Below, in pieces: positions 32,882-39,961 of a stretch of 64,000 nucleotides of DNA. Position 1 is the first letter of the stretch; each line of letters opens with the position of its first letter. The notes beneath the pieces were generated by a model, which was not told the origin of the DNA, did no database searches, and worked only from the letters and a program-made list of their open reading frames with translations. Source of the DNA: JBAZMA01 sp041649995 (GTDB lineage Bacteria > Omnitrophota > Gorgyraeia > Velamenicoccales > Velamenicoccaceae); contig JBAZMA010000011.1 of NCBI GenBank assembly GCA_041649995.1, forward strand, positions 1 to 64,000, read 5' to 3'. A program made the translations under genes and the position numbers.

Positions 32882-32920
32882 AAAAAAGAAGGCTCCTCCT
32901 GTGACTGCGAGAAGCCTTCT
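32882..32920 (-). terminator. Intrinsic terminator of tRNA-Leu
   Basis: Minus-strand stem AGAAGGCT / AGCCTTCT with partial extension in the loop, followed by TTTTTT. Confidence 0.82.
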
Positions 32921-32927
32921 GATATAG

Positions 32928-33009
32928 TGCCGGGAAAGGGGGTCGAACCCTTACGCCTTACGGCATACGCCCCTCAAACGTATGTGTCTGCCAATTCCAC
33001 CATCCCGGC
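32928..33009 (-). tRNA. tRNA-Leu(GAG)
   Basis: 82 nt, class II. Acceptor GCCGGGA pairs with TCCCGGC, discriminator A, no encoded CCA. Anticodon stem TACGT/GCGTA with loop TTGAGGG gives anticodon GAG. Long variable arm (TGCCGTAAGGCGT) and T arm GGG-TTCGACC-CCC. It lies 37 bases after the pilT stop, so it may be read with pilT or from its own unseen promoter. Confidence 0.93.
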
Positions 33010-33046
33010 GATTTGTATCGTGAAAAACGAGGGAAAACAAAAAATT

Positions 33047-34090
33047 TTATGACGCGCCGTCGAACAACTTGCGGTCATGCACCCACGGCAAAGCAGCTTC
33101 CTGGGAGATTTTTCCGGCAGCCACCAGATCTTTCAAGGATTTCTCAAGGGTTTGCATCCCCAGATGCGTGCCTGTTTCGATCTCGGTCGGAATCAGATGC
33201 GTCTTGCGGCTGCGGATCAACTGACGGATGGCCGTTGTCACGACCATGATCTCGCAGGCCATATGGCGCTTGGCCCCGTCCAATGACGGGATCAGGACCT
33301 GCGATACCACCATCTCCAGGCTCTCGGCCAGCTGCGTCCTGATCTGTTCCTGCTGATGGGATGGAAAAATATCGATGATCCTGTCGACGGTCTGCGACGC
33401 GCCGCGCGTATGCAGGGTCCCCAAAACCAGGTGGCCTGTTTCCGCCGCTGTCATGGCCATGGCGATGGTGTCTAAGTCCCTCAACTCTCCGACGAGAACG
33501 ACATCAGGGTCTTCCCGCAGCGCCCCGCGTAAAGCGTCCGCGAAGGAACGCGTGTGCTTACCCACTTCGCGCTGGTTGACGATACACCGCTTGTGGCCGT
33601 AAACGAATTCTATCGGGTCTTCGATCGTAATGATATGGTCCTGGCGTTTTCTATTGATCATATCGATCAAGGCGGCCAGGGTCGTGGACTTTCCGCTGCC
33701 TGTGATACCGGTGACAAGCACCAGCCCTCTTTTCATATCGCTGACACCCGCGACGATCTCCGGAACGTCCAGTTCGGACAACGGACGGATCAGCGCCGGG
33801 ATGAGCCTCAGGGCGGCGCAGACGCCATTACGGTCGAAATAAATATTCACGCGAAAACGGGCGATTCCCTTGATCTCAACCGCCATGTCGATCTCTTCGC
33901 CCGGCCTCAGCTCTTTGCCTTCGGGAAGGACTTTCCTGATCATTTCCTCGATGTCGCCGGCCGAAAGCGCCTCTTTATACAGCTTCTCCAGGCTTCCGTT
34001 GAGCCTCAGCATAGGCGGCAGGCCCGGGCTCAAATGGAGGTCGGAGGCATTTTTGGCAATGATCTGTTTGAGAAGATCTTTTATATCCAT
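33047..34090 (-). CDS. pilT: Twitching-motility retraction ATPase PilT
   Basis: 347 aa. N-terminal MDIKDLLKQIIAKNASDLHLSPG matches the PilT PAS-like domain. Walker A GITGSGKSTT, Asp box ITIEDPIEFV, Walker B DPDVVLVGELRD, His box GHLVLGTLHT, and the PilT-specific AIRQLIRS (family AIRNLIRE). It is a hexameric motor that retracts type IV pili. No pilin genes adjoin; the machinery at 9.7-20.7 kb lacks its own retraction ATPase. No clear ribosome site before ATG 34090. Confidence 0.95.
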   Translation of the reverse strand: MDIKDLLKQIIAKNASDLHLSPGLPPMLRLNGSLEKLYKEALSAGDIEEMIRKVLPEGKELRPGEEIDMAVEIKGIARFRVNIYFDRNGVCAALRLIPALIRPLSELDVPEIVAGVSDMKRGLVLVTGITGSGKSTTLAALIDMINRKRQDHIITIEDPIEFVYGHKRCIVNQREVGKHTRSFADALRGALREDPDVVLVGELRDLDTIAMAMTAAETGHLVLGTLHTRGASQTVDRIIDIFPSHQQEQIRTQLAESLEMVVSQVLIPSLDGAKRHMACEIMVVTTAIRQLIRSRKTHLIPTEIETGTHLGMQTLEKSLKDLVAAGKISQEAALPWVHDRKLFDGAS

Positions 34091-34116
34091 AGGGGTTCTC
34101 GCCGATGCCGCTTGCG

Positions 34117-34146
34117 TTGGACATCCGGGATGATTGATATTATAAT
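34117..34146 (+). promoter_or_regulatory. Putative sigma70 promoter of the 34243 gene
   Basis: TTGGAC (34117-34122), 18-base spacer, TATAAT (34141-34146), about 97 bases upstream of ATG 34243. Confidence 0.55.
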
Positions 34147-34242
34147 GCTTTCAAAAGAGAAGACAAGGAAAATTAGGATGGCCGGCCTTCCGGCTTAAGG
34201 TTTTATCCTGAAAAAAGGGAAAGTTACGAAAAGGGGTGCTTC

Positions 34243-34551
34243 ATGAAGAATAAACGGACCACCGGTTTTTTATGCGGACTGCTGATTCTCTTGACCGTGT
34301 GCGCGGCTTTTGCCCAGGCCCCCGGACTGCCTCTGGAAAAAGCCATCGAAATCGCGCAAAAAGCCCTGACCGCCACCACTGTCCCAATGGAAAACTACTA
34401 TCTGTTCAGCGTCATTCTCACAAACTCTTCCAAGGGACAATACTGGTATCATACCTATCGCGCGATCAGGCCCTCTGAATACAACGAGATCTTCGCGAAG
34501 GTCTTCATGGACGGCAGCCTTGAACTTTCCGGCGGACCATTCGCCGGGTGA
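34243..34551 (+). CDS. Small exported protein of unknown function
   Basis: 102 aa. Signal peptide MKNKRTTGFLCGLLILLTVC ending AFAQ. The mature part has one amphipathic helix (LPLEKAIEIAQKALTATTVP) followed by strands (YYLFSVILTNSSKGQYWYHT; EIFAKVFMDGSLELSGG). This helix-then-hairpin layout recalls PepSY-type domains, but the match is weak. AAAAGGGG lies before the ATG. Convergent with the PDGLE gene. Confidence 0.6.
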   Translation: MKNKRTTGFLCGLLILLTVCAAFAQAPGLPLEKAIEIAQKALTATTVPMENYYLFSVILTNSSKGQYWYHTYRAIRPSEYNEIFAKVFMDGSLELSGGPFAG

Positions 34552-34561
34552 CAAAAAAACG

Positions 34562-34849
34562 CTAATCCTTTTTTTTCAGCGCGCGGGCCAGCCCGTAGCC
34601 CGCCCCCAAAGCCGCCGCGACACCCAAAGCCCCTGCCAGGGCCCGCGCTATTTTCCTGTCCCCGATACCGGGCATCTGGTAATCCGGCACCGGCGCGCGG
34701 AAAGCCGGGTTTTCTTCTTCTTTTTGCAAAAACCCCCTGTCCCCGGCAACCCGCTCCAAGCCGTCCGGAGACTGCGACGCGAACGGACTCAGGAATATCC
34801 CCAGGATAAAAGCGGCCAACAGCCCCAGCCAAACCTCTTTTCTTTTCAT
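34562..34849 (-). CDS. PDGLE-domain (CbiN/NikN-like) membrane component
   Basis: 95 aa from ATG 34849, which overlaps the cbiM stop (ATGA). Starts MKRKEVWLGLLAAFILGIFL, then LSPFASQSPDGLERVAGDRG, the PDGLE signature found in CbiN/NikN partners of cobalt and nickel ECF-type transporters. A second membrane helix follows near the C-terminus (ALAGALGVAAALGAGYGLA). It works with CbiM as the metal-binding membrane part. Confidence 0.85.
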   Translation of the reverse strand: MKRKEVWLGLLAAFILGIFLSPFASQSPDGLERVAGDRGFLQKEEENPAFRAPVPDYQMPGIGDRKIARALAGALGVAAALGAGYGLARALKKKD

Positions 34850-35493
34850 AAGGACGTCTTCCCTTGAAGTCCGGCCACAAGGTCGGGCCTCGCCCGGGCC
34901 ACAAACTCCACGACAAATGCCGTAATCAAAGCCTCTCCGGCGCCGATCAGCGCGTGCACTCCGGCCATGACCCACAAAACCCGTTTCAACTCCACAGTCC
35001 CTGACAACCCCAGCTCAAAAGCGCAGGCAACCGAGGCCAGAACCACCGAAATCCATGCTCCAAGAGCCACAGCAACGAAAAAACCCTTTCGGGTTCCAAA
35101 GGCGCGGTAAACCCCGTAAAAGACGAAGTAACCCCCCAATGTCCCGATCAGAGCCATGTTGAAAATGTTCGCTCCGAGCGCCGTCAATCCCCCATCCTGA
35201 AAAACCAGGCATTGGACGGTGAGAACGCAGGCCAAAACGATCACAGCCGCGCAAGGGCCCAGAAGGACGGCGGCTAAAACGCCGCCAAGAAGATGCCCGG
35301 AAGTCCCGCCCAGGATGGGAAAATTAAGCATCTGCGCGGCAAAAACGAAGGCGCACATGACCCCCATCAGAGGGACCATTTTTTCCTGGAGGGCTTCCTG
35401 GGTCTTTCGGATACAAACGCTCAGGCCCAAAGCAGCCGCCCCCCAGCAGGAGGTCCAAACCGGCGCCGATAAAAAACCGTCAGGCAAATGCAT
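34846..35493 (-). CDS. cbiM: Cobalt ECF transporter substrate-specific component CbiM
   Basis: 215 aa, about six membrane helices. N-terminus MHLPDGFLSAPVW is the invariant CbiM/NikM start, in which His2 binds the metal. Also ILGGTSGHLLGGVLAAVLLG and the QDGGLTALGANIFNMALIG motif. It imports cobalt (or nickel) for cobamide synthesis. No cbiQ or cbiO is present in the window, so the energising module must lie elsewhere. Third element of a riboswitch-headed operon with the DUF486 gene. Confidence 0.93.
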   Translation of the reverse strand: MHLPDGFLSAPVWTSCWGAAALGLSVCIRKTQEALQEKMVPLMGVMCAFVFAAQMLNFPILGGTSGHLLGGVLAAVLLGPCAAVIVLACVLTVQCLVFQDGGLTALGANIFNMALIGTLGGYFVFYGVYRAFGTRKGFFVAVALGAWISVVLASVACAFELGLSGTVELKRVLWVMAGVHALIGAGEALITAFVVEFVARARPDLVAGLQGKTSL

Positions 35494-35514
35494 AAAAGGC
35501 TCGCTTCCTTATCA

Positions 35515-35841
35515 TCATTTTTTAAAAATAAGACAAACAGCGGCGACAATCAGAAGAAAACCCGCGACGTGGTTCCAGCGGAGGGCCTCTTTCAGATAAA
35601 ACACGGAAAACACGGAAAAAACGGCGAGCGTGATGACTTCCTGGATCGTCTTAAGCTGGGCGGCGTTGAACTGTCCGTAACCGAAACGGTTGGCCGGGAC
35701 CTGAAAGCAGTATTCCACGAACGCGATGAGCCAGCTTACGAAAATGGCGAGAAACAACGGCGATGACTTATATTTCAGATGGCCGTACCAGGCCATCGTC
35801 ATGAAAATGTTGGATGCCAACAGAAGAAGGATTGTCTTCAT
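35515..35841 (-). CDS. DUF486 family small membrane protein
   Basis: 108 aa, four membrane helices. MKTILLLLASNIFMTMAWYG, WLIAFVEYCFQVPANRFGYG and FNAAQLKTIQEVITLAVFSV are the DUF486 family signatures (drug/metabolite-transporter-like fold, function unknown). It is the first gene after a cobalamin riboswitch and is followed 21 bases later by cbiM, which suggests a cobalt- or cobamide-related transport role (inference). The ribosome site before ATG 35841 is poor. Confidence 0.85.
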   Translation of the reverse strand: MKTILLLLASNIFMTMAWYGHLKYKSSPLFLAIFVSWLIAFVEYCFQVPANRFGYGQFNAAQLKTIQEVITLAVFSVFSVFYLKEALRWNHVAGFLLIVAAVCLIFKK

Positions 35842-35859
35842 GGGAACTTTTAAAAAATA

Positions 35860-35985
35860 AGACTGCCTTGGCCTGCGGGATTAGTTTACGGGTTCGGAGG
35901 GCAGTTCCCCTTCCCAAAAACACATGGGTTCACCCTGATCTTGTTTCCCGTTTTCCAAGAGGCTCGGAAATTAGGCCTTGCCTCA
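35860..35985 (-). promoter_or_regulatory. Cobalamin riboswitch
   Basis: Minus-strand RNA contains the conserved core GGAACTGCCCTCCGAACCCG followed by TAA (35907-35885), the upstream AAAACGGGAA ... GGGTGAA elements (about 35955-35930) and the B12-box-like GCAGGCCAAGGCAG close to the 3' end (about 35876-35863). CCTCTTGG and CCAAGGC can close the structure. It ends about 20 bases before the DUF486 start codon, so control of translation initiation is plausible. Its position ahead of cbiM fits the family. Confidence 0.82.
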
Positions 35986-36010
35986 ACCTCTTTTAAAAAA
36001 GAGCGGCTGT

Positions 36011-36349
36011 TTATTCCTGAACCGCTGTCGTGACGATGGCTGTGGCCACATTGCGCCCCTGATCGTCAACGCGATACGTTGCTGTAACGGCGTCTCCGGC
36101 TGCGACTTCAGCCAGGGTCACGGTTACCCCGTCTTTTTCAACGGTCGTCGCGTCGTCAGCGATCAGCGCCATTTCCTTTGCCTCAGAGCCTGTCCCGCAG
36201 GAAACCACCAGCTTCTGCCCCTGCGCATCCACGGAAACAACAGTACCCGCCGCTTCCTGCGCTAACGCAGCCTCGTCCTGGGCAAACATCATTGTTGCCA
36301 TTGAAAAGACGCTCAAAACCAGGAAAACAACTAAAGAAAGCTTTTTCAT
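36011..36349 (-). CDS. Small exported beta-rich protein (DUF5666-like)
   Basis: 112 aa. Signal peptide MKKLSLVVFLVLSVFSMATM with cleavage after MFA. The mature part is acidic and strand-rich (GTVVSVDAQGQKLVVSCGTG; TVTLAEVAAGDAVTATYRVD), similar in pattern to periplasmic OB-like DUF5666 proteins. GAGAGGGGG lies upstream of the ATG. Function unknown. Confidence 0.65.
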   Translation of the reverse strand: MKKLSLVVFLVLSVFSMATMMFAQDEAALAQEAAGTVVSVDAQGQKLVVSCGTGSEAKEMALIADDATTVEKDGVTVTLAEVAAGDAVTATYRVDDQGRNVATAIVTTAVQE

Positions 36350-36707
36350 CCTAAATCACCCCCTCTCCGAAGATAGAACATTAAAAAAAGAGAATGATCT
36401 CTCATTCTCTGTCAATGAACCTATCTTCCTCTATGGCTATTAGTTATACTCCTAAAGCATAAATTTGTCAAACCGGCAGGCGGAGGAAAAACGACCGGCT
36501 AAGGAAGGTATTTTTCAGACGCAGGAAGGCGGCTTTTGAGCAAGAACACGCGATCTTAACGCAAAAGGCGGTTTTTAAAGATTCAGGATCAAGGCGAAAG
36601 GAACCGTGGGTGTTTTTGAGGCCCCAGAAACATCGTTGCGTCAGGGTTTTTTTCCCACGAGCGACCCTTCAAAAAGAAACTGTACAAAAAATGGCCTGAA
36701 AGCCGTT
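36350..36707. other. Intergenic region
   Basis: 358 bases. Holds a minus-strand terminator (36382-36410) and otherwise nothing recognisable. An open frame overlapping the end of the archaemetzincin gene shows no coding character. The region near 36520-36590 has short GGCGG(C/T)TTTT repeats. Confidence 0.4.
36382..36410 (-). terminator. Intrinsic terminator on the minus strand
   Basis: Stem AGAGAATGA / TCATTCTCT with loop GAGA, followed by seven T residues on the minus strand. It lies 33 bases upstream of the small exported gene and about 300 bases after the archaemetzincin gene, so it could end that transcript or attenuate the next. Confidence 0.7.
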
Positions 36708-37280
36708 TCACGCGGGCTTTGGATTTTGTTTTCCCGGCGCTTTTCTTTTCAAAAGTTTCAGCCGGCAGTCCGGACAAAACAGGGTCGATTTATCGTCGGT
36801 ATCCTTGAGGGAACTTGAAAAATGCATGACGCAGGCCGTGTGAGGACAATGATAAAGCCCATACGTATGCCCCAATTCATGCACGGCCTCTTTGAGGATC
36901 CTGGTCTGAAAAAGATCTTCGTCAGGGGGCAGCCCGTAAAAACCCTGCCTTAAACGGGCCAAAGAGATCAGGCCGAAGCCTGATTTACGGTCCGCGAGCC
37001 CGAAAATATAATTCAAGCCCTCCGCGTACAAATCGGCCTCGGTAATGCCCAGCATTCGTTGGTGTTCCCTGTTGATGGGAAAAGAGCGAGACAGGCTGAT
37101 GAGAATCCTGCCCGAATGATACTGTCCCCTGCGCGGATGCAGAGTGCCTTCCGGGAGGGACTCCGAAGGCAGTGTTTCCACAGGGACGGAAAAAACCTCG
37201 GTCAGGGCGCATTTCAGAGGATCAAGATAAGCGGCTTCAACCCCTCCCATAGGCAGAAGATAAATTTTCTTATCGTCCAT
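36708..37280 (-). CDS. Archaemetzincin-family zinc metalloprotease
   Basis: 190 aa from ATG 37280, with AAGGGG 6 bases upstream. The catalytic motif HELGHTYGLYHC is followed by C-x4-C-x-M (CPHTACVM) and a distal CPDC after about 16 residues, matching HExxHxxGx3Cx4CxMx17CxxC of archaemetzincins. Cytoplasmic by lack of a signal. Also recognisable is RRGQYHSGRILISLSRSF. Common in Archaea, patchy in bacteria. The C-terminal tail is Lys-rich. Confidence 0.88.
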   Translation of the reverse strand: MDDKKIYLLPMGGVEAAYLDPLKCALTEVFSVPVETLPSESLPEGTLHPRRGQYHSGRILISLSRSFPINREHQRMLGITEADLYAEGLNYIFGLADRKSGFGLISLARLRQGFYGLPPDEDLFQTRILKEAVHELGHTYGLYHCPHTACVMHFSSSLKDTDDKSTLFCPDCRLKLLKRKAPGKQNPKPA

Positions 37281-37330
37281 AATAAGCCCCTTCTCCCCCT
37301 CAAGCAACGACCCGGCGCATGGCCAAATAA

Positions 37331-37714
37331 TTATGAGACCAAAATATTTTCGATGGTTGTTTTGAGAATGTTGAAATCAAAAGGTTTGATGAAATAATGT
37401 TTAACGCCCAGCGGTCCGTAAGGCGAGCGCATCTCAGACTCGGCGAACGCGGACATGACAATGACGGGGACATCCCTGTTTTTGGCGTCCGCCCTGATCC
37501 TTCGGCAAACCTCAAAACCGCTGATTTTAGGAAGGCGCGTGTCCAGCAGGACAAGGTCAAAAGCCGTTGTCTTGATTTTTTTAAGCGCCTCTTGGCCGTC
37601 TTTGGCCGCTATGGCCGAGAAACCCTCATCCTTCAGCAGCCAGACCAGGGTTTCGGCGATATCCTTCTCATCCTCAACAACCAGGATTTTTCGGGAAAGG
37701 CGTTTCAAGGGCAT
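37331..37714 (-). CDS. Stand-alone receiver-domain response regulator
   Basis: 127 aa, receiver only: VVEDEKD, acceptor LVLLDTRLPKISG, VIVMSAFA, HYFIKPFD. Overlaps the end of the hybrid kinase by 10 bases. Since the kinase's own receiver lacks the Asp, this protein is the likely phosphate acceptor. CheY-like size. Confidence 0.92.
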   Translation of the reverse strand: MPLKRLSRKILVVEDEKDIAETLVWLLKDEGFSAIAAKDGQEALKKIKTTAFDLVLLDTRLPKISGFEVCRRIRADAKNRDVPVIVMSAFAESEMRSPYGPLGVKHYFIKPFDFNILKTTIENILVS

Positions 37715-39576
37715 CGCTTTTCTCCTATCAGGCTCTTGACCTTCTCTACGATTTCATAAGGGTCGCTGGGCTTGGAAAAATAATAATCCGCTCCGATAAC
37801 CCTGCCGATCACCCTGTCGGCTTCCGAATCCTTGGCTGTCAGCATCACGATAGGGATACATTCGGTTTGAGGGTCTTTCTTCAATTCCCGGCAAACCTCT
37901 TCTCCGGAAAGTTCAGGCAGCCTCAGGTTCAGGGTGATGGCGTCGGGGCGCTCCTTTCTCGCCTTCTGTAAACCGGCTTTTCCGTCTTCCGCGATAAACG
38001 CCACAAAACCTTCCCCCCGAAACACCTCTGTGAGAGTTTGGGCAATGTCGCGCTCATCTTCAATGATCAAAATCGTCTTGCGCTCACCCGGCTTGCCCAC
38101 GGGGATCGTGAAAGAAAATACGCTTCCCTGATCAGGCTTTGAATCGACGCTGATAGACCCTCCGTGCATCTCAATGATGCCTTTGGCGATGGAAAGCCCC
38201 AGGCCGATGCCCTCAACGGAGTTCTCCCGGACCTCCCCCCTGTAGAATTTCTGAAAAATCCTGCCCAGATCATTCTCCCTGATACCGACCCCGGTATCAC
38301 TCACCCGGACAAGGACCTCGTTTTCTTTTTTCTCGACACTCACCTCAACCCGGCCCCCGTGTGGGGTGAATTTTATGGCATTGCTGATGAGATTATTCAG
38401 GACGCGGCGCAGGTGCGAAGCGTCGGCCAGGGCTATCACTTCAGACTCTTCGGACCGCAGCGCGCAGCGGATGCCTTTTTGCCCGGCCTGACTGCTGAAA
38501 AAATCAAAGACCTCCTTGACCAGGGGGACGATATTGATATTGTCTTTGTGCAGCAAAAAAGCCCCGGATTCGATGCGCGAAATATCCAAAAGATCCAAAA
38601 GAGTTTTCATCTGACGGTCCACGTTGTTGACAATAATATCCAGCATCTGCTTGGTGGAACGGTCTGATTCCGGATGAGCGCGGTACTTTTTGATCAGGAT
38701 ACTCGAGGCGTTGCGGATGGCGGTCAGCGGTGTTCGCAGTTCGTGCGCCACGAATGAAATGAACTCGGTTTTTCTCCGGCTGGTCTGCTCCAGTTTTTTG
38801 TTGGCCTCCCGCAGATTGACCAGGGTCTCCTGAAGGTCTTTCTGCGCCCTCAGGAGGGCCTGGCGCGACCTCTGGTGCTGCTGCACTTCCAACAGCAAAT
38901 TCTGGTTGACGTCCAGAAGGTTTTGCGACCGCTGCTTGACCTCTCTTTCCAGCATGAGCCTGTCCTCAAACAATTTGCTTTCGGCCTGCTTGCGTTTGAT
39001 CACGCCGCCTAGGGTATCGGAAATGGCTTTCAGGAAATTCCGTTCCTCTGAAGAATCCCGGTGTTCTTTGGACACAACGATATTGATAACGCCCTGCAAT
39101 TCATCCTTAAAAAAGATCGGGATGCAGTAATGCCCGTGGAGTTCCCCAGCCTCCCCGGGAACGCAGCGCCGGTTATCGCGGCATTGAACAAAGAAAATAT
39201 CCTTATCATCCGGCTTCATCCCGCACACGCAGTCCCCGAACCCTATCCTCAGGCACTGCCTTCTGGCCTCCTCCGAAATCCCGCGCTGCGCCTTGAGTTC
39301 CAGCATGTCAGGCCGGCCTTCTTCAACCAGAAAAATATAGCCCCGCTTCTCAAAGCTGAGCTCCGGCAAGGACAGGATCAAATCCAGCGTCCGATCCAAC
39401 AACTCATCAAGCGTCTGCGTTTCCAGAGACAGGCGCAAGACCGCGGTGACCACGCGCTGAATATCGATCGTGTAGGCAAACTCCTGCCTGATCTTTCCCA
39501 GGCGCTCCTGATTTCCATGAGGCGAACCCTGTTGATGAACCTGCGCCGGATCCGGTTTTTTCTCTTCCTGGGCCAT
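37705..39576 (-). CDS. Hybrid histidine kinase with degenerate receiver
   Basis: 623 aa, soluble. GAF domain at about 50-195 with Cys-rich loops (RQCLRIGFGDCVCGMK, VQCRDNRRCVPG), coiled coil (LLEVQQHQRSRQALLRAQKD), HisKA with His in FVAHELRTPLTAIRN (about 278), HATPase (NLISNAIKFTPHGG, VSDTGVGI, GIGLGLSIAKG), and a receiver at about 505-620 (IIEDERD, TAKDSE, YFSKPSDP). At the acceptor position it has Asn (AITLNLRLPELSG, codon AAC) instead of Asp, so this receiver should not be phosphorylated. The GAF cysteines (about five) could bind metal, a cluster or react with redox signals; that is inference. Confidence 0.9.
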   Translation of the reverse strand: MAQEEKKPDPAQVHQQGSPHGNQERLGKIRQEFAYTIDIQRVVTAVLRLSLETQTLDELLDRTLDLILSLPELSFEKRGYIFLVEEGRPDMLELKAQRGISEEARRQCLRIGFGDCVCGMKPDDKDIFFVQCRDNRRCVPGEAGELHGHYCIPIFFKDELQGVINIVVSKEHRDSSEERNFLKAISDTLGGVIKRKQAESKLFEDRLMLEREVKQRSQNLLDVNQNLLLEVQQHQRSRQALLRAQKDLQETLVNLREANKKLEQTSRRKTEFISFVAHELRTPLTAIRNASSILIKKYRAHPESDRSTKQMLDIIVNNVDRQMKTLLDLLDISRIESGAFLLHKDNINIVPLVKEVFDFFSSQAGQKGIRCALRSEESEVIALADASHLRRVLNNLISNAIKFTPHGGRVEVSVEKKENEVLVRVSDTGVGIRENDLGRIFQKFYRGEVRENSVEGIGLGLSIAKGIIEMHGGSISVDSKPDQGSVFSFTIPVGKPGERKTILIIEDERDIAQTLTEVFRGEGFVAFIAEDGKAGLQKARKERPDAITLNLRLPELSGEEVCRELKKDPQTECIPIVMLTAKDSEADRVIGRVIGADYYFSKPSDPYEIVEKVKSLIGEKRCP

Positions 39577-39680
39577 AACAAACCCCCTTTCTTTTGCCTA
39601 TCATAGGGCCGGAAACGTCCTGAAAAAATAGGGCATTTCTGCTTTTTACCGACGGATTTCTATTGAGGCAACCGGTCAAC

Positions 39681-39712
39681 AAAAAAGCCCTTCAAGCGTC
39701 AGCCGAAGGGCT
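39681..39712 (-). terminator. Intrinsic terminator after the DUF2892 gene
   Basis: Minus-strand stem AGCCCTTC / GAAGGGCT followed by TTTTT. Confidence 0.85.
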
Positions 39713-39736
39713 CCTAAAAGCATTTTTAAAGGGGCG

Positions 39737-39922
39737 CTATTTTGGAACGCCGAGTTTTTTAAGGACCCAAACCATGGGGCACCAGTCCGTAAAAGACGAT
39801 TGCAGGAGATTGGCCCCCACAAAGGCCGTGAACCACAGCCACAAAGGGCTGACATTCCACGCTAAATACAAGCTCAACAGGATGAAAAATCCGGCGATGC
39901 CTCTTAACATACGGTTGATCAT
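39737..39922 (-). CDS. DUF2892/YgaP-type inner-membrane protein
   Basis: 61 aa, two hydrophobic helices. MINRMLRGIAGFFILLSLYL and FTAFVGANLLQSSFTDWCPM with VLKKLGV match the DUF2892 family (the membrane domain also found in YgaP rhodanese proteins). The conserved Cys-Pro (WCP) is present. An AAGGAGG site precedes the ATG. It lies downstream of the RND operon's barrel gene and ends in a terminator. Confidence 0.88.
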   Translation of the reverse strand: MINRMLRGIAGFFILLSLYLAWNVSPLWLWFTAFVGANLLQSSFTDWCPMVWVLKKLGVPK

Positions 39923-39961
39923 GATGCCTCCTTCGAAAAAAGCCTCAAAAGCGGGGGAAAG

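Noticed and set aside
32739..33249. Plus-strand frames across tRNA-Leu and the end of pilT
   Set aside because: Antisense to tRNA-Leu and pilT, and made partly of repeat DNA.
36589..36777. 62-codon minus-strand frame overlapping the archaemetzincin end
   Set aside because: Overlaps a strong gene in another frame, has no ribosome site and no recognisable features.
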